From: Cyclobacteriaceae bacterium
GTDB lineage: Bacteria; Bacteroidota; Bacteroidia; Cytophagales; Cyclobacteriaceae
DNA length: 64,000 nt
Direction: 5' to 3'
NCBI GenBank assembly: GCA_028278225.1
Contig: JANQEU010000069.1
Location: 124,001-188,000, forward strand
Below the pieces are notes generated by a model, which saw only the letters and a program-made list of their open reading frames with translations, was not told the DNA's origin and did no database searches. Below are positions 27,221 through 36,472 of the stretch, one piece after another; the stretch's first letter is position 1, and every line of letters starts with the position of its first letter. The position numbers and the translations under genes are program-made.

Positions 27221-30200
27221 ATGACCATGAAAAAGTTATTCCTGATTAGTATCTCCCTACTATGTCTGAATGGTTTTGCCCAGGAGTTGATCCTGCAGCC
27301 TTCAATAAGCCCGGATGCGGATAAAATCGCATTCTCGTACCAAGGAGACATTTGGACTGTTTCCACTGACGGTGGCCGGGCCGATCGCCTGACGATCCAT
27401 GAAGGATACGACGGCAAACCGCAATGGAGTCCTGATGGTAGCCAAATAGCGTTCCAAAGTGATCGGTATGGAAATAATGATATTTATGTGATCAACGCAA
27501 CCGGAGGATCGCCAACCAGACTCAGTTTTCATTCGGCCAATGACCTGGTCTCGGACTTTACTCCTGCGGGTACGATCCTCTTTACAACGAGAAGGGTGTA
27601 TGCCCAGGTCGAAAGGGAATGGGAAATATATGAGGCGAAAACAACCGGAGGTACTCCGGTCAGATATATGGATGCGTTGGGATATGATCCTGCTCTTTCC
27701 CCCGATGGGTCAAAAGTTGCATTCGTTCGCGGGACCTGCCGGACTTCCAGGGAAGATTACCGGGGGCCGGCAAATCGAAATATCTGGATATACGACCAAA
27801 ATGCCAACACCTATGATCAGCTTACGGATTTTGATGGAAATGATTTCAGCCCGGTTTGGCTGGATGACTCGAATCTCCTGTACATTTCCGCGAAAAGCGG
27901 CAAATACAATGTTCACAAGATCTCTCTTGATGGGACCGATCAACAGATAACCAATGAGACCGTTTTTGGTGTCAACTCTTTCAGTGCGAGTAACAATACC
28001 ATCGTTTATCAGTACGGTGATCAGATCTCATTATTTAATCTTACAAACAACGAAAAGTCCGATCTGGCAATTGATGTGGCAAGCGACTTTAGGTTCGATC
28101 CCGTTGAATCAAAAAAGGTTAGTAACAAGGTATCTCAATTTTCAGTATCGCCAAACGGTAAGCTCAGTGCTTATGTGCACCGGGGTGAGATTTTTGTCAC
28201 CCGCAATGACAAGGAAGACAGCAGGAGTGTAAGGATCACTAATTCAACCTCAAGAGAAAGGGACGTAACATGGTTAAACGATGAAGTGGTTTTGTTCGTC
28301 TCCGATCAAAATGGTCAATATGATCTTAACATTGCACGTTCATCAGACTCTGATGAAAAAAATCTTTTTAAAACCTTAAAATACACCGTCACTTCCATCA
28401 CCAATACGAATGAGGATGAATTCGGCCCGGTAGTTTCCCCGGACAGCAAAAAGATAGCTTTTCGCCGGGGAATAGGGCAGTTATTGACGGCGGATATCGA
28501 TGATTCAGGCAATCTTTCAAATATCAAAATACTCAGGGATGGTTGGGACACACCCGGTAGTGTCGCATGGTCCCCCGATAGCAGGTGGTTGGCTTACTCA
28601 TATTCTGATCTAAACTTCAATGAAGAAGTATACATTCACGCTGCGGACAATTCCATGGAGCCTGTCAATGTTTCCATGCATCCAAAATATGATGGCAATC
28701 CATTCTGGAGCGCCGATGGAACAAAGCTCGGATTCACATCGAACAGGAACAATGGTGATGGCGATGTATGGTTTGCATGGCTCAGGAACGAGGATTGGGA
28801 AAAGTCAAAGGAAGAATGGAAACGAGAGGAGAAGGATGATGACAACGGAAAGGATGACAAAGATGATGACGAGGAAGAAAAAGAAGTCACAGTCGAAATT
28901 GATTTTGAAGATATCTACCTAAGATTAAATCAGGTGACCGGATTCAGCGGTAATGAATCTGATTTTGTATTTGACAAGGATGGACAATTCATCTACTATG
29001 TTGTCGGATCCCCCGGGAGGTTTAACCACAAGGTCGAAAGAAACATGTATAAAATAAAATGGGATGGATCGGATAATAAAGAGGTTTTATCAGGTAATAA
29101 GCGGCCTTCGTCACTTCAGCTTAGTGCAAAAGGGGACTATGTTTATATGCTGACAGACGGAGGCAAGATCACACGCGTTAAAACAAAGGATGACAAGGAC
29201 GAGACGCTTTCTGTTTCTTCCCAGTTAAATGTAAACTACAAGGACGAGAGGGCGCAGATCTTTGAAGAGGGCTGGCGGGCGCTGAATGCCGGTTTTTATG
29301 ATCCTGGTTTCCACGGGTATGATTTTACAGCCCTGAAAAACCAATACAAGCCTATTGCATTGAAGGCTTCCACGAAAGAAGATTTTCAGTACGTATACAA
29401 TTTGATGCTAGGCCAGTTGAATGCCAGTCATATGGGGCTGTACAGTGGTGAAAATCAAAAAGAGACACAGTCCCAAAAGACCGGATTTATCGGCATCGAG
29501 GGACAAAACGTCGAAAATGGATTTCAGGTAAACCGGATAGTTCCGAATAGCCCTGCTGATAAGGTCGAGAGTAAGATCAATGCCGAGGATGTGATCCTGT
29601 CTGTGAATCAGCAATCCGTATCACCGGGCACCAACTTCTTTTCGCTAATGACAGATCTGAGTGACAATCCTGTTTTACTCCGTGTTCAAAGAACAGGTGG
29701 TTCCACTGAGGAAGTTGTGATCTGGCCTAAAACATCTCTTAGCGGAGAGTTGTATGATGATTGGGTGGAAACCCGTAGAAGGTTGACCGACGACTATTCG
29801 GGAGGAAGATTGGGGTATCTCCACATCAGGGGGATGAACTGGACAAGCTTCGAACGTTTTGAAAGAGAGCTAATGGCTGCAGGTTATGGGAAGGACGGTA
29901 TCGTTATCGATGTAAGGTTCAATGGAGGTGGCTGGACAACTGATTTCCTGATGACTGTACTGACGGTAAGACAGCATGCCTATACCATTCCTCGCGGCGC
30001 TGCAGACAATCTGGATGATCAGCACCTTGAATTCAAGGATACTTACCCTTTCGGTGAGCGGCTGCCTTATGCCTCATGGACAAAACCATCGATTGCGATT
30101 TGTAATGAAAACAGCTATTCCAATGCCGAAATCTTTTCACATGCCTATAAGACACTGGGACTGGGAACGCTTGTGGGGAAACCGACCTTTGGAGCGGTGA

Positions 30201-30403
30201 TCTCAACAGGGGGCTGGGGACTGGTTGACGGATCCTTTGTGAGGATGCCCTTCAGAGCCTGGTATGTGAGGGCTACTGAAAAGAACATGGAGCATGGCCC
30301 GGCTGTTCCGGATATAATTGTTGATAATCCACCTGCCTACAAAGCGAATAATGTGGATCCTCAGCTACAACGTGCAGTGGAAGAATTACTCAGTCAGATG
30401 TAA
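27221..30403 (+). CDS. Tricorn-like S41 family serine peptidase
   Basis: A 1060-residue exported protease (signal MKKLFLISISLLCLNGFAQE, preceded by an alternative upstream Met). The first 500 or so residues are WD40-like PD40 beta-propeller repeats (ISPDADKIAFSYQGDIW, WSPDGSQIAF and so on). A highly acidic linker (about 525-550) is followed by a Tricorn core domain, a PDZ domain (about 760-840) and the S41 catalytic domain, with the nucleophile in SYSNAEIF (Ser967) and VRFNGGGWTTD forming the oxyanion region. Related proteins degrade oligopeptides in the periplasm. The gene is followed by a terminator-like hairpin. Confidence 0.92.
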   Translation: MTMKKLFLISISLLCLNGFAQELILQPSISPDADKIAFSYQGDIWTVSTDGGRADRLTIHEGYDGKPQWSPDGSQIAFQSDRYGNNDIYVINATGGSPTRLSFHSANDLVSDFTPAGTILFTTRRVYAQVEREWEIYEAKTTGGTPVRYMDALGYDPALSPDGSKVAFVRGTCRTSREDYRGPANRNIWIYDQNANTYDQLTDFDGNDFSPVWLDDSNLLYISAKSGKYNVHKISLDGTDQQITNETVFGVNSFSASNNTIVYQYGDQISLFNLTNNEKSDLAIDVASDFRFDPVESKKVSNKVSQFSVSPNGKLSAYVHRGEIFVTRNDKEDSRSVRITNSTSRERDVTWLNDEVVLFVSDQNGQYDLNIARSSDSDEKNLFKTLKYTVTSITNTNEDEFGPVVSPDSKKIAFRRGIGQLLTADIDDSGNLSNIKILRDGWDTPGSVAWSPDSRWLAYSYSDLNFNEEVYIHAADNSMEPVNVSMHPKYDGNPFWSADGTKLGFTSNRNNGDGDVWFAWLRNEDWEKSKEEWKREEKDDDNGKDDKDDDEEEKEVTVEIDFEDIYLRLNQVTGFSGNESDFVFDKDGQFIYYVVGSPGRFNHKVERNMYKIKWDGSDNKEVLSGNKRPSSLQLSAKGDYVYMLTDGGKITRVKTKDDKDETLSVSSQLNVNYKDERAQIFEEGWRALNAGFYDPGFHGYDFTALKNQYKPIALKASTKEDFQYVYNLMLGQLNASHMGLYSGENQKETQSQKTGFIGIEGQNVENGFQVNRIVPNSPADKVESKINAEDVILSVNQQSVSPGTNFFSLMTDLSDNPVLLRVQRTGGSTEEVVIWPKTSLSGELYDDWVETRRRLTDDYSGGRLGYLHIRGMNWTSFERFERELMAAGYGKDGIVIDVRFNGGGWTTDFLMTVLTVRQHAYTIPRGAADNLDDQHLEFKDTYPFGERLPYASWTKPSIAICNENSYSNAEIFSHAYKTLGLGTLVGKPTFGAVISTGGWGLVDGSFVRMPFRAWYVRATEKNMEHGPAVPDIIVDNPPAYKANNVDPQLQRAVEELLSQM

Positions 30404-30430
30404 AAAAAGCCCCACTTTCATTAGTGGGGC
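30402..30430 (-). terminator. Rho-independent terminator of the spondin gene
   Basis: GCCCCACT (30409-30416) pairs perfectly with AGTGGGGC (30423-30430) around a six-base loop. Seven A at 30402-30408 give a T-run on the minus strand. The stem starts six bases after the plus-strand protease stop and may halt both convergent transcripts. Confidence 0.85.
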
Positions 30431-30460
30431 AGTAAAACTACCAAATTCAAACAACTGTTT

Positions 30461-31774
30461 TCACTGTGAAGTAATCGTCACTTTAATGGCTGTGGCATTT
30501 GCAGGGTAGGTGAAGCCATCATTTACCATCATAACATTCCCCGACTCTTCCGAACCGGTATCGGCGCCCGATTGTCTCAGGGGTTGATTAGGACCCGTTC
30601 CCGGAAATTCATTTACCTCAGTACCGGCGTCCCATAAGGTGACTTGACTGGTCATATCTCCTGAAATAGGATTCCCGCCCTGGAACAGCGCAATTCCGTT
30701 TTCACTGAAAGCATAGAACAGATCGTTGGACTGAACCAGCATTGTGGCAAAATTTAAGTAACTACCTTCTTCTGCATCAAAGGTGAATTCATAACTATTG
30801 CCGGGTAACAATGGCCCTGCACCAGATGCCCCGCTGGGCGTATTGAATGCGTCGCTGGACAATACACCCGTTTTGGAAGCCAAACTGCCAGCCAGACCGG
30901 AAGGGTCTCCATCCTCTGCTAAAGCCTCCAACCCTTCTCCCGGATCCGGGCTTCCGGCGTCGAAAAGTGCTGCAATCCCTTCATCATGAACTGCAAAAAC
31001 TCCCGGGGCAAATGGAGAAGAAAAACCGGAATTCTCCGCCAGGTAGTCCCCAAGACCGGAGGCACCCCCATCTTCCGCCAGCGCTTCCAGTCCATTGCCC
31101 ATGTTCGGCTGATCCTTGATGAACAGAGGAGAAGCATCCGCCGGGTGGATCACAAACACTCCCGGAGCAATTGGTGTTGCAAAATTACCGGATGAGATAT
31201 TTTCAATGGTAACGGTAAACCTGCTGTCACCACCTGGCTGAATGGAAACTCTGACAATCTCTTCGTCACTCGGATAAGAGAATCCATCATTCACATCAGC
31301 TACAAGACTGACTGTGCCGTTCTCATCTCCTCCTGTGTTAGCACCCGATTGCCTTGGTGCCTGATTCTCACCTGAATAAGGCTCTTCATTGGTCTCCGTT
31401 CCTGCGTCCCATAAGTCAACCTGGGAGGTAATATCTCCCGAAACAGGATTTCCATTATCGTATAATGGAATTCCATTCTGGCCGGGTGCATAGAAGAGGT
31501 CATTGGATTGTACGAACATGGTGGCAAAAGACAAGTGGTCTCCGGCACCAGCGTAAAATGAAAAGGAGTATGAATCTCCCGGAACAGCGGGTCCGGCTTC
31601 TGAAGCTCCTGTAGGTGTATTGAAAACCCCGGAAGTAGAATAATCCTTTACTTCAAATACATTTTCAATGCTAACAGTAAAGGTGGCGGAGGGGACTGTT
31701 GCTCCCTCATCATCATCTCCACAGGCAAATGTGAAGATCAGTCCTAAAATTGGGATAACGAATTTAGATTTCAT
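30461..31774 (-). CDS. Lipoprotein with two spondin domains
   Basis: A 437-residue lipoprotein (signal peptide, Cys18 in TFACGDDDEG with the acidic surface-export signal of Bacteroidota). It contains an N-terminal and a C-terminal spondin domain that are clear copies: GDSYSFSFYAGAGDHLSFAT aligns with GNSYEFTFDAEEGSYLNFAT, and both continue MxVQSNDLFYA, NPxSGDxTSQVxLWDAGTExNE and RQSGAxTG. Between them a second smaller repeat (APGVFVIHPADASPLF and APGVFAVHDEGIAALF) is seen. Spondin folds bind metal and surfaces in eukaryotic matrix proteins; a role in adhesion is inference. It is monocistronic with its own terminator. Confidence 0.85.
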   Translation of the reverse strand: MKSKFVIPILGLIFTFACGDDDEGATVPSATFTVSIENVFEVKDYSTSGVFNTPTGASEAGPAVPGDSYSFSFYAGAGDHLSFATMFVQSNDLFYAPGQNGIPLYDNGNPVSGDITSQVDLWDAGTETNEEPYSGENQAPRQSGANTGGDENGTVSLVADVNDGFSYPSDEEIVRVSIQPGGDSRFTVTIENISSGNFATPIAPGVFVIHPADASPLFIKDQPNMGNGLEALAEDGGASGLGDYLAENSGFSSPFAPGVFAVHDEGIAALFDAGSPDPGEGLEALAEDGDPSGLAGSLASKTGVLSSDAFNTPSGASGAGPLLPGNSYEFTFDAEEGSYLNFATMLVQSNDLFYAFSENGIALFQGGNPISGDMTSQVTLWDAGTEVNEFPGTGPNQPLRQSGADTGSEESGNVMMVNDGFTYPANATAIKVTITSQ

Positions 31775-31850
31775 GTTCTTTTTTATGACAAAACTCCAGG
31801 ACAGAGATCACAGAAAGTTCACAAGAAGCTCAAGGTTGTATTAGGAAATA

Positions 31851-33161
31851 TCAATTTTCCATAGTGGATGGAAATTTGACCTTACCGGCACCGGCTTCTG
31901 CTTTTTTCAAGGCTCTGGCCTTCACAAGAAGTGAATGAATAATCTCTTTATTCAATTCCATATAGATCCTGAAACTTTCATTGGCCTGAAGTTTCTCGTC
32001 GATGAGGAGTTGAAACGCCCTGTCCTGCTCTCTATGGAGTTCCCGTATTTTCGACCGGATTCGCTCTGTTGTATTGAAGCTCCTGATTTCATTCTTAACA
32101 CTTATCACTTTGGCATAAAAAATATCAATTCGATCTTTTTTGGCCTGCTTCCGCCACCTGGTCAATGAAAATAACCCCGAAACCAGCGCAATGACAATTG
32201 AAAACACCACGCCGATCATTTCGGCATACTTTTCAAAGAAGGTTGGTTCATCTTTTTCCAGGTACTGGCGTGAGCCTTCATGCAAAGGGAAATTCAGCAG
32301 ATTGGGATCAAATCGTTCAGTTAGATCCAGGGCAATTAAAGGACTTATAGCATTGAATTCCTGGTGGTTTTGAAATAAGGTCTTTGTCAGCTGATAAACC
32401 GTTTCCTCGGGCAGATCTTCCCTGGAAACCAAAACAGCATCAACAGCGATCGTAAGGACCGGGTGAGGGGTGAGCTGTCGGTATATATTTTTCGGGATGA
32501 CAAACGGTCTGAGCTGTGGATACTTGAGACTGATAGCCTCAGCTATGGAACCTTTACCGTAGCTATCCACATGATCAAAACTGTACAGCTTAAAATCCTC
32601 AAGCCCTGCTAAGTTTTCATCCTTTAGAATATCGCCAAATGAACAATAAACCTCCATATCAAATGGATTGTCAGTCAGCTGGATCATGGATTGATCGACC
32701 TCAAAGAACCTGAACAGATCCATCATAAAACGATACGTACCACTCCCTTCAACCCCAATAAAAACTTTTTTCCCCTCCATGATCTGCCGGAAATCACTTA
32801 TCTCCTTTTCATCCCTGTACAGGATATGCAGGATCTGTGGATAGAGCGGCAGCACGGAAGTGATACCACCACCATTAATAGGTGTATGATTCTCGATTAT
32901 GGCCAGATCAGCGCTGCCCCTCTGCAAAGAATCCACATTTGCGATAGAGCCCTGACTGATGATTAACTCTGCTTCAGCAGACCCTTTAAGGATCTCGTGC
33001 ATCTTTTGTGCAATCTGGCCAATTGGCTCATCCGGGGAATAGATAATTCTGATTTTTGCAGTTTCATCCCTGCAGGATGAAAATAAAAGCAGGATAATTA
33101 ACGGAATCAGGAACCTTGACCCGGGAAAAGCGGACAGCATGGTTTCAGAGGATTTAATCAT
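31851..33161 (-). CDS. TAXI-family TRAP receptor fused to a membrane anchor
   Basis: A 436-residue protein. After an N-terminal hydrophobic segment with a lipobox-like SSC, residues 37-300 form a TAXI-type solute-binding domain (IRIIYSPDEPIGQIAQKMHE, GSGTYRFMMDLFRFF, DAVLVSREDLPEETVYQLTK). Unlike soluble receptors it continues into a transmembrane helix (about 320-340, MIGVVFSIVIALVSGLFSL) and a charged helical cytoplasmic tail of about 95 residues. This suggests a sensor or a permanently tethered receptor. Its ATG overlaps the stop codon of the upstream YHS gene by one base, so the two are coupled. No TAXI permease is seen here. Confidence 0.82.
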   Translation of the reverse strand: MIKSSETMLSAFPGSRFLIPLIILLLFSSCRDETAKIRIIYSPDEPIGQIAQKMHEILKGSAEAELIISQGSIANVDSLQRGSADLAIIENHTPINGGGITSVLPLYPQILHILYRDEKEISDFRQIMEGKKVFIGVEGSGTYRFMMDLFRFFEVDQSMIQLTDNPFDMEVYCSFGDILKDENLAGLEDFKLYSFDHVDSYGKGSIAEAISLKYPQLRPFVIPKNIYRQLTPHPVLTIAVDAVLVSREDLPEETVYQLTKTLFQNHQEFNAISPLIALDLTERFDPNLLNFPLHEGSRQYLEKDEPTFFEKYAEMIGVVFSIVIALVSGLFSLTRWRKQAKKDRIDIFYAKVISVKNEIRSFNTTERIRSKIRELHREQDRAFQLLIDEKLQANESFRIYMELNKEIIHSLLVKARALKKAEAGAGKVKFPSTMEN

Positions 33162-33628
33162 TAGTTGTTTTCTGACTGATCAAATTCTTCCCTGTAATGC
33201 TTATCGGCCAGAATTTCATGTAGTTCCGGATCTTTTTCCCATTCCGTTCTCCCATTCCAAAATCCCCTCACCTCAAAGAATAAAAGCTTACCATCCTGAA
33301 TACTATAGTTGGCAAAGTTTGGTGACACGTAATTGTCGTTGGAAACTGCAATGGCGCAGTATCCGCCGTAAGCAGGCAGGTAATCATCCGGCTTTTTTTT
33401 AAACTCAGCAAGGTTCTTGGCGCTGGCAAAATAAAGTGTAAGACCATCATACTCCATCTTATGTTGTTGTCTCCCCTTTAAAGGTTTAGGGTTCTTAAAG
33501 TAGCTTACCAGATCATATCCATCGAAAGCCACTCCACCGTCCGTTTCCACATATCTGTGCTGTGCTTTGGCACTGTTTACCAGAATTAGGATAACTACAA
33601 CAGCCAGTAACATAAATTTTGTTTTCAT
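33161..33628 (-). CDS. Secreted YHS-domain protein
   Basis: The likely start is the ATG at 33628 (MKTKFMLLAVVVILILVNSAKAQ), giving a 155-residue exported protein; the frame is open 66 bases further. The mature part matches the YHS family: VAFDGYDLVSYF, ASAKNLAEFKKKPDDYLPAYGGYCAIAVS, a domain found in metal-handling proteins and at the ends of copper ATPases. Only the GGYC cysteine remains as a possible ligand. The stop codon overlaps the start of the membrane-anchored TAXI receptor (TAATG), indicating a two-gene unit. Function is unknown. Confidence 0.85.
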   Translation of the reverse strand: MKTKFMLLAVVVILILVNSAKAQHRYVETDGGVAFDGYDLVSYFKNPKPLKGRQQHKMEYDGLTLYFASAKNLAEFKKKPDDYLPAYGGYCAIAVSNDNYVSPNFANYSIQDGKLLFFEVRGFWNGRTEWEKDPELHEILADKHYREEFDQSENN

Positions 33629-33898
33629 AACTAATTGAATTTTTCGTTTGTTAGATATCTCCATTAACGAGATAACCGGTTGCCAAACAATCACACAATT
33701 ATCAATTTTTTATCACGATGGTCTCCAGTCATTAACTACCTGAAAAACAAACCTTTACTGAATAGTTGCACTATGAAGTGTCGTAAGAAATGTCGTGATG
33801 GTGGGTTTTTCCCAAATTAATGTAGGCTCGATGTGATCAAATTGTGATAACTCATTTATTCATTTGCATAGGAAGCTGACAATTTAATGGTATAGCCC
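33629..33898. other. Divergent regulatory region
   Basis: About 270 bases between the YHS gene and the response regulator. It contains two direct copies of TGTCGTRA (33780-33787 and 33791-33798) and two of TGTGATNAA (33832-33840 and 33844-33850) before the regulator start, possible binding sites of the regulator itself. No gene is seen. Confidence 0.3.
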
Positions 33899-34600
33899 AT
33901 GAACAAAGTATTGATCATAGAGGACGACAGGGAAATCGTCAACTTATTGGAAATACACCTGAAGGACCTTTCCATGAAAGTACTGAAAGCCTATGACGGT
34001 AAGGAAGGACTTCATATGGCGATGACAGAAGAGGTAGATCTTATCATCCTGGACATTATGTTGCCGGAAATGGATGGCATTGAGGTCTGTCAAAAAATCA
34101 GGGCGCAAAATAATACTTCCCCGATTTTGATGCTTACGGCGCGATCAGAGGAAATAGACAGGGTTTTGGGACTGGAGGTTGGGGCAGATGATTATCTGAC
34201 AAAACCTTTTAGCGTAAGGGAGTTCATCGCCCGTGTAAAGGCCATCTTCAGAAGAACCAAAATGATCAAAGAGAGCCTTACTGAAGGTCAATCCAAAATC
34301 ATTTCATTTGATGACCTTGTCATTGACGTTGATAAGAGGAAGGTCACAAGGGGAGGTGAAAAAATAGAGTTATCACCCAAGGAATTCGAACTTTTGGTAG
34401 TAATGGCATCAAATCCCGGCAAAAGCTACGACAGATCCAAACTTTTGAGCCTGGTCTGGGGCTACAATTTTGAGGGATATCAGCATACTGTCAACTCTCA
34501 CATAAATCGACTCAGATCCAAGCTTGAACCCGATATGAGCAATCCGAAATACATCCTGACCACCTGGGGTGTCGGCTATAAATTCAATGAAGAGCTATGA
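33899..34600 (+). CDS. OmpR-family response regulator
   Basis: A 233-residue two-component regulator. The receiver domain (1-120) has the acidic pocket IIEDD (D9, D10), the phosphorylated aspartate in LIILDIMLP (D52), the switch Thr in MLTAR and the lysine in LTKPF. The C-terminal winged helix (about 135-232) carries SPKEFELLVVMASNPGKSYDRSKLLSLVWG and HTVNSHINRLRSKLE, the OmpR/PhoB DNA-binding signature. Its last four bases overlap the start of the histidine kinase gene (ATGA), so the pair is translationally coupled. The target genes and signal are unknown. Confidence 0.95.
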   Translation: MNKVLIIEDDREIVNLLEIHLKDLSMKVLKAYDGKEGLHMAMTEEVDLIILDIMLPEMDGIEVCQKIRAQNNTSPILMLTARSEEIDRVLGLEVGADDYLTKPFSVREFIARVKAIFRRTKMIKESLTEGQSKIISFDDLVIDVDKRKVTRGGEKIELSPKEFELLVVMASNPGKSYDRSKLLSLVWGYNFEGYQHTVNSHINRLRSKLEPDMSNPKYILTTWGVGYKFNEEL

Positions 34601-36087
34601 AAAACAAAATGGTTTCGAACAGACTTGTCACAAAGCTGTCCATCACATTTCTTTTGATAATTGTTCTGGCCGGTGCCAGTTACATTGCCATCACCATTTT
34701 CATCTACAACAGATACTTCGAAGAGACCACACAAAAGCTGAATGCCGATGTGGCCCAGCATCTCATTGCTGAAAAATTTCAAAGAGAATCCCCATTTTTG
34801 GAAGACGGATCGGTCAATAAACCCCTTTTCGGCGATATCATGCACGACATGATGTCTGTTAACCAGGGTATTGAAGTGTATCTTTTGGACAAGACGGGCC
34901 TTGTACTATATTCGGTAGTACTTGATCACGATTCACCTGATGCCCGGGTTGCCAAGGTAGATATGGCTCCTATCCTTAAATTTTTGGCATCTGAGCGAAC
35001 CGGTTACATTTTGGGTGACGATCCGCGAAATCCTGAAAAGAAGAAAATATTTTCTGCAGCTCCATTTGAGGTGAACGGCAGAGAGGGATATATCTACATC
35101 ATATTGGCTGGTCAGGAATTTGAAAATACGATGGATTCACTCTGGTCGAGCTACTTTCTCCGGCTTGGAGTTGTGGCATCTCTTCTCACCATTGCCTTTG
35201 CATCAATTTTGGGAATATTCGCAGTCTGGTATATTACGAGAAACCTCCGTGAAATAATCTTTGTGTCCAACCGCTTCAAAGAAGGAGATCTTAAGGTGAG
35301 GATTCAGAATGCTGAAAAAACGGATTTGGCAATGGTATCGACCACATTCAATGAGATGGCGGACACCATTGTTGAAAACATTGAAAAACTGCAATCGGTG
35401 GAGACACTCCGACGGGAATTAATCGCAAATGTTTCACACGATCTACGGACGCCTTTATCCATACTGCAGGGTTATGTCGAAACCTTAAGAATGAAGACGG
35501 ACTCTCTTGATGTTGCCGAGAGAGACAGATACCTTGAAATTGTTCAAAATAGTTCTACGAGGCTTTCGCAATTGATCTCCCAGCTATTTGAGTATTCCAA
35601 GCTGGAGGCCAACCAGGTGGAGCCCAAAAAAGAACCATTCCAGATTACAGAACTGGTTTCCGATATACACGCAAATTATCAGGTCATCGCCGAGCAAAAG
35701 AAAATCGATCTGAAGCTCGATATTCCGGGAGAAGTGCCGCTGGTATTTGCAGACATTGGTCTTGTTGAGCGCGCCATCCAAAACCTTCTGGATAATGCCA
35801 TGAAGTTTACAGACAATGAGGGTAACGTCAACATTCAGGTGAGAACCCTGCAGGAAAAAGTGGAAATTTCCATAAAAGACTCGGGCCCGGGTATACCGCA
35901 GGAAGAGCAGTCAGTGATCTTTGAGCGCTACAAACAATCTACGGCAACAAAACAAAAATCCGGCTCAGGTCTGGGACTGGCAATAGTCAAAAAAATACTG
36001 GAGATTCACGATTCAACGATCAAAGTCATCAGCAGGCCTAATGAAGGTACGATATTCCGATTTTCTTTGCCAGCATTCAACGGATGA
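34597..36087 (+). CDS. Sensor histidine kinase
   Basis: A 496-residue membrane kinase partnered with the regulator just upstream. A transmembrane helix at about 14-36, a periplasmic sensor of about 150 residues, a second helix (about 188-212), HAMP (211-265) and a HisKA dimerisation domain with the phospho-acceptor H281 in NVSHDLRTPL follow. The ATPase domain shows the N box NLLDNAMKF, G1 DSGPGIP and G2 GSGLGLAIV. All catalytic motifs are intact. The sensor domain has a PAS-like or dCache-like look (GIEVYLLDKTGLVLYSV) but the ligand is unknown. Confidence 0.93.
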   Translation: MKNKMVSNRLVTKLSITFLLIIVLAGASYIAITIFIYNRYFEETTQKLNADVAQHLIAEKFQRESPFLEDGSVNKPLFGDIMHDMMSVNQGIEVYLLDKTGLVLYSVVLDHDSPDARVAKVDMAPILKFLASERTGYILGDDPRNPEKKKIFSAAPFEVNGREGYIYIILAGQEFENTMDSLWSSYFLRLGVVASLLTIAFASILGIFAVWYITRNLREIIFVSNRFKEGDLKVRIQNAEKTDLAMVSTTFNEMADTIVENIEKLQSVETLRRELIANVSHDLRTPLSILQGYVETLRMKTDSLDVAERDRYLEIVQNSSTRLSQLISQLFEYSKLEANQVEPKKEPFQITELVSDIHANYQVIAEQKKIDLKLDIPGEVPLVFADIGLVERAIQNLLDNAMKFTDNEGNVNIQVRTLQEKVEISIKDSGPGIPQEEQSVIFERYKQSTATKQKSGSGLGLAIVKKILEIHDSTIKVISRPNEGTIFRFSLPAFNG

Positions 36088-36098
36088 AACTGCTGAAG

Positions 36099-36416
36099 CT
36101 AGTATTTGGGAATTGATGGGTCAATCTCATCTGACCATGCGAGGATGCCACCCTTGAGATTATTGAGATTGGTAAATCCGTTGTTTTTTTCAAGGTACTG
36201 GATGACATCCGCACTCCTTTTGCCACTTCTGCAGTATACGATTACTTCTTTGTTGGTATTGATACGATCAATATGATCTCTGAAGGTGCTCATTGGAATT
36301 AAATCACCGCCGATATTTGCAAAATCATGCTCGTTCTGTTCCCTGACATCTATTAATTGAAAATCCTCACCCTTATCAATCTTTTCCTTTAATTCTGTTA
36401 CCGTAACCTCTTTCAC
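36099..36416 (-). CDS. Single-domain rhodanese
   Basis: A 105-residue sulfurtransferase domain. The start DVREQNEHDFANIGG and the active-site loop CRSGKRS (Cys62) are typical of GlpE/PspE-like rhodaneses, which move sulfane sulfur as a persulfide on the cysteine. It has no signal peptide, so it is cytoplasmic. The gene is convergent with the histidine kinase, ending 11 bases away, and divergent from metZ, a sulfur-assimilation gene 57 bases from its start, which suggests joint roles in sulfur metabolism. Confidence 0.92.
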   Translation of the reverse strand: MKEVTVTELKEKIDKGEDFQLIDVREQNEHDFANIGGDLIPMSTFRDHIDRINTNKEVIVYCRSGKRSADVIQYLEKNNGFTNLNNLKGGILAWSDEIDPSIPKY

Positions 36417-36472
36417 TTACAGACTTGTTTTAGTTTTGACGTTCTTTTTCACAATAATAAATATAAAGAATC

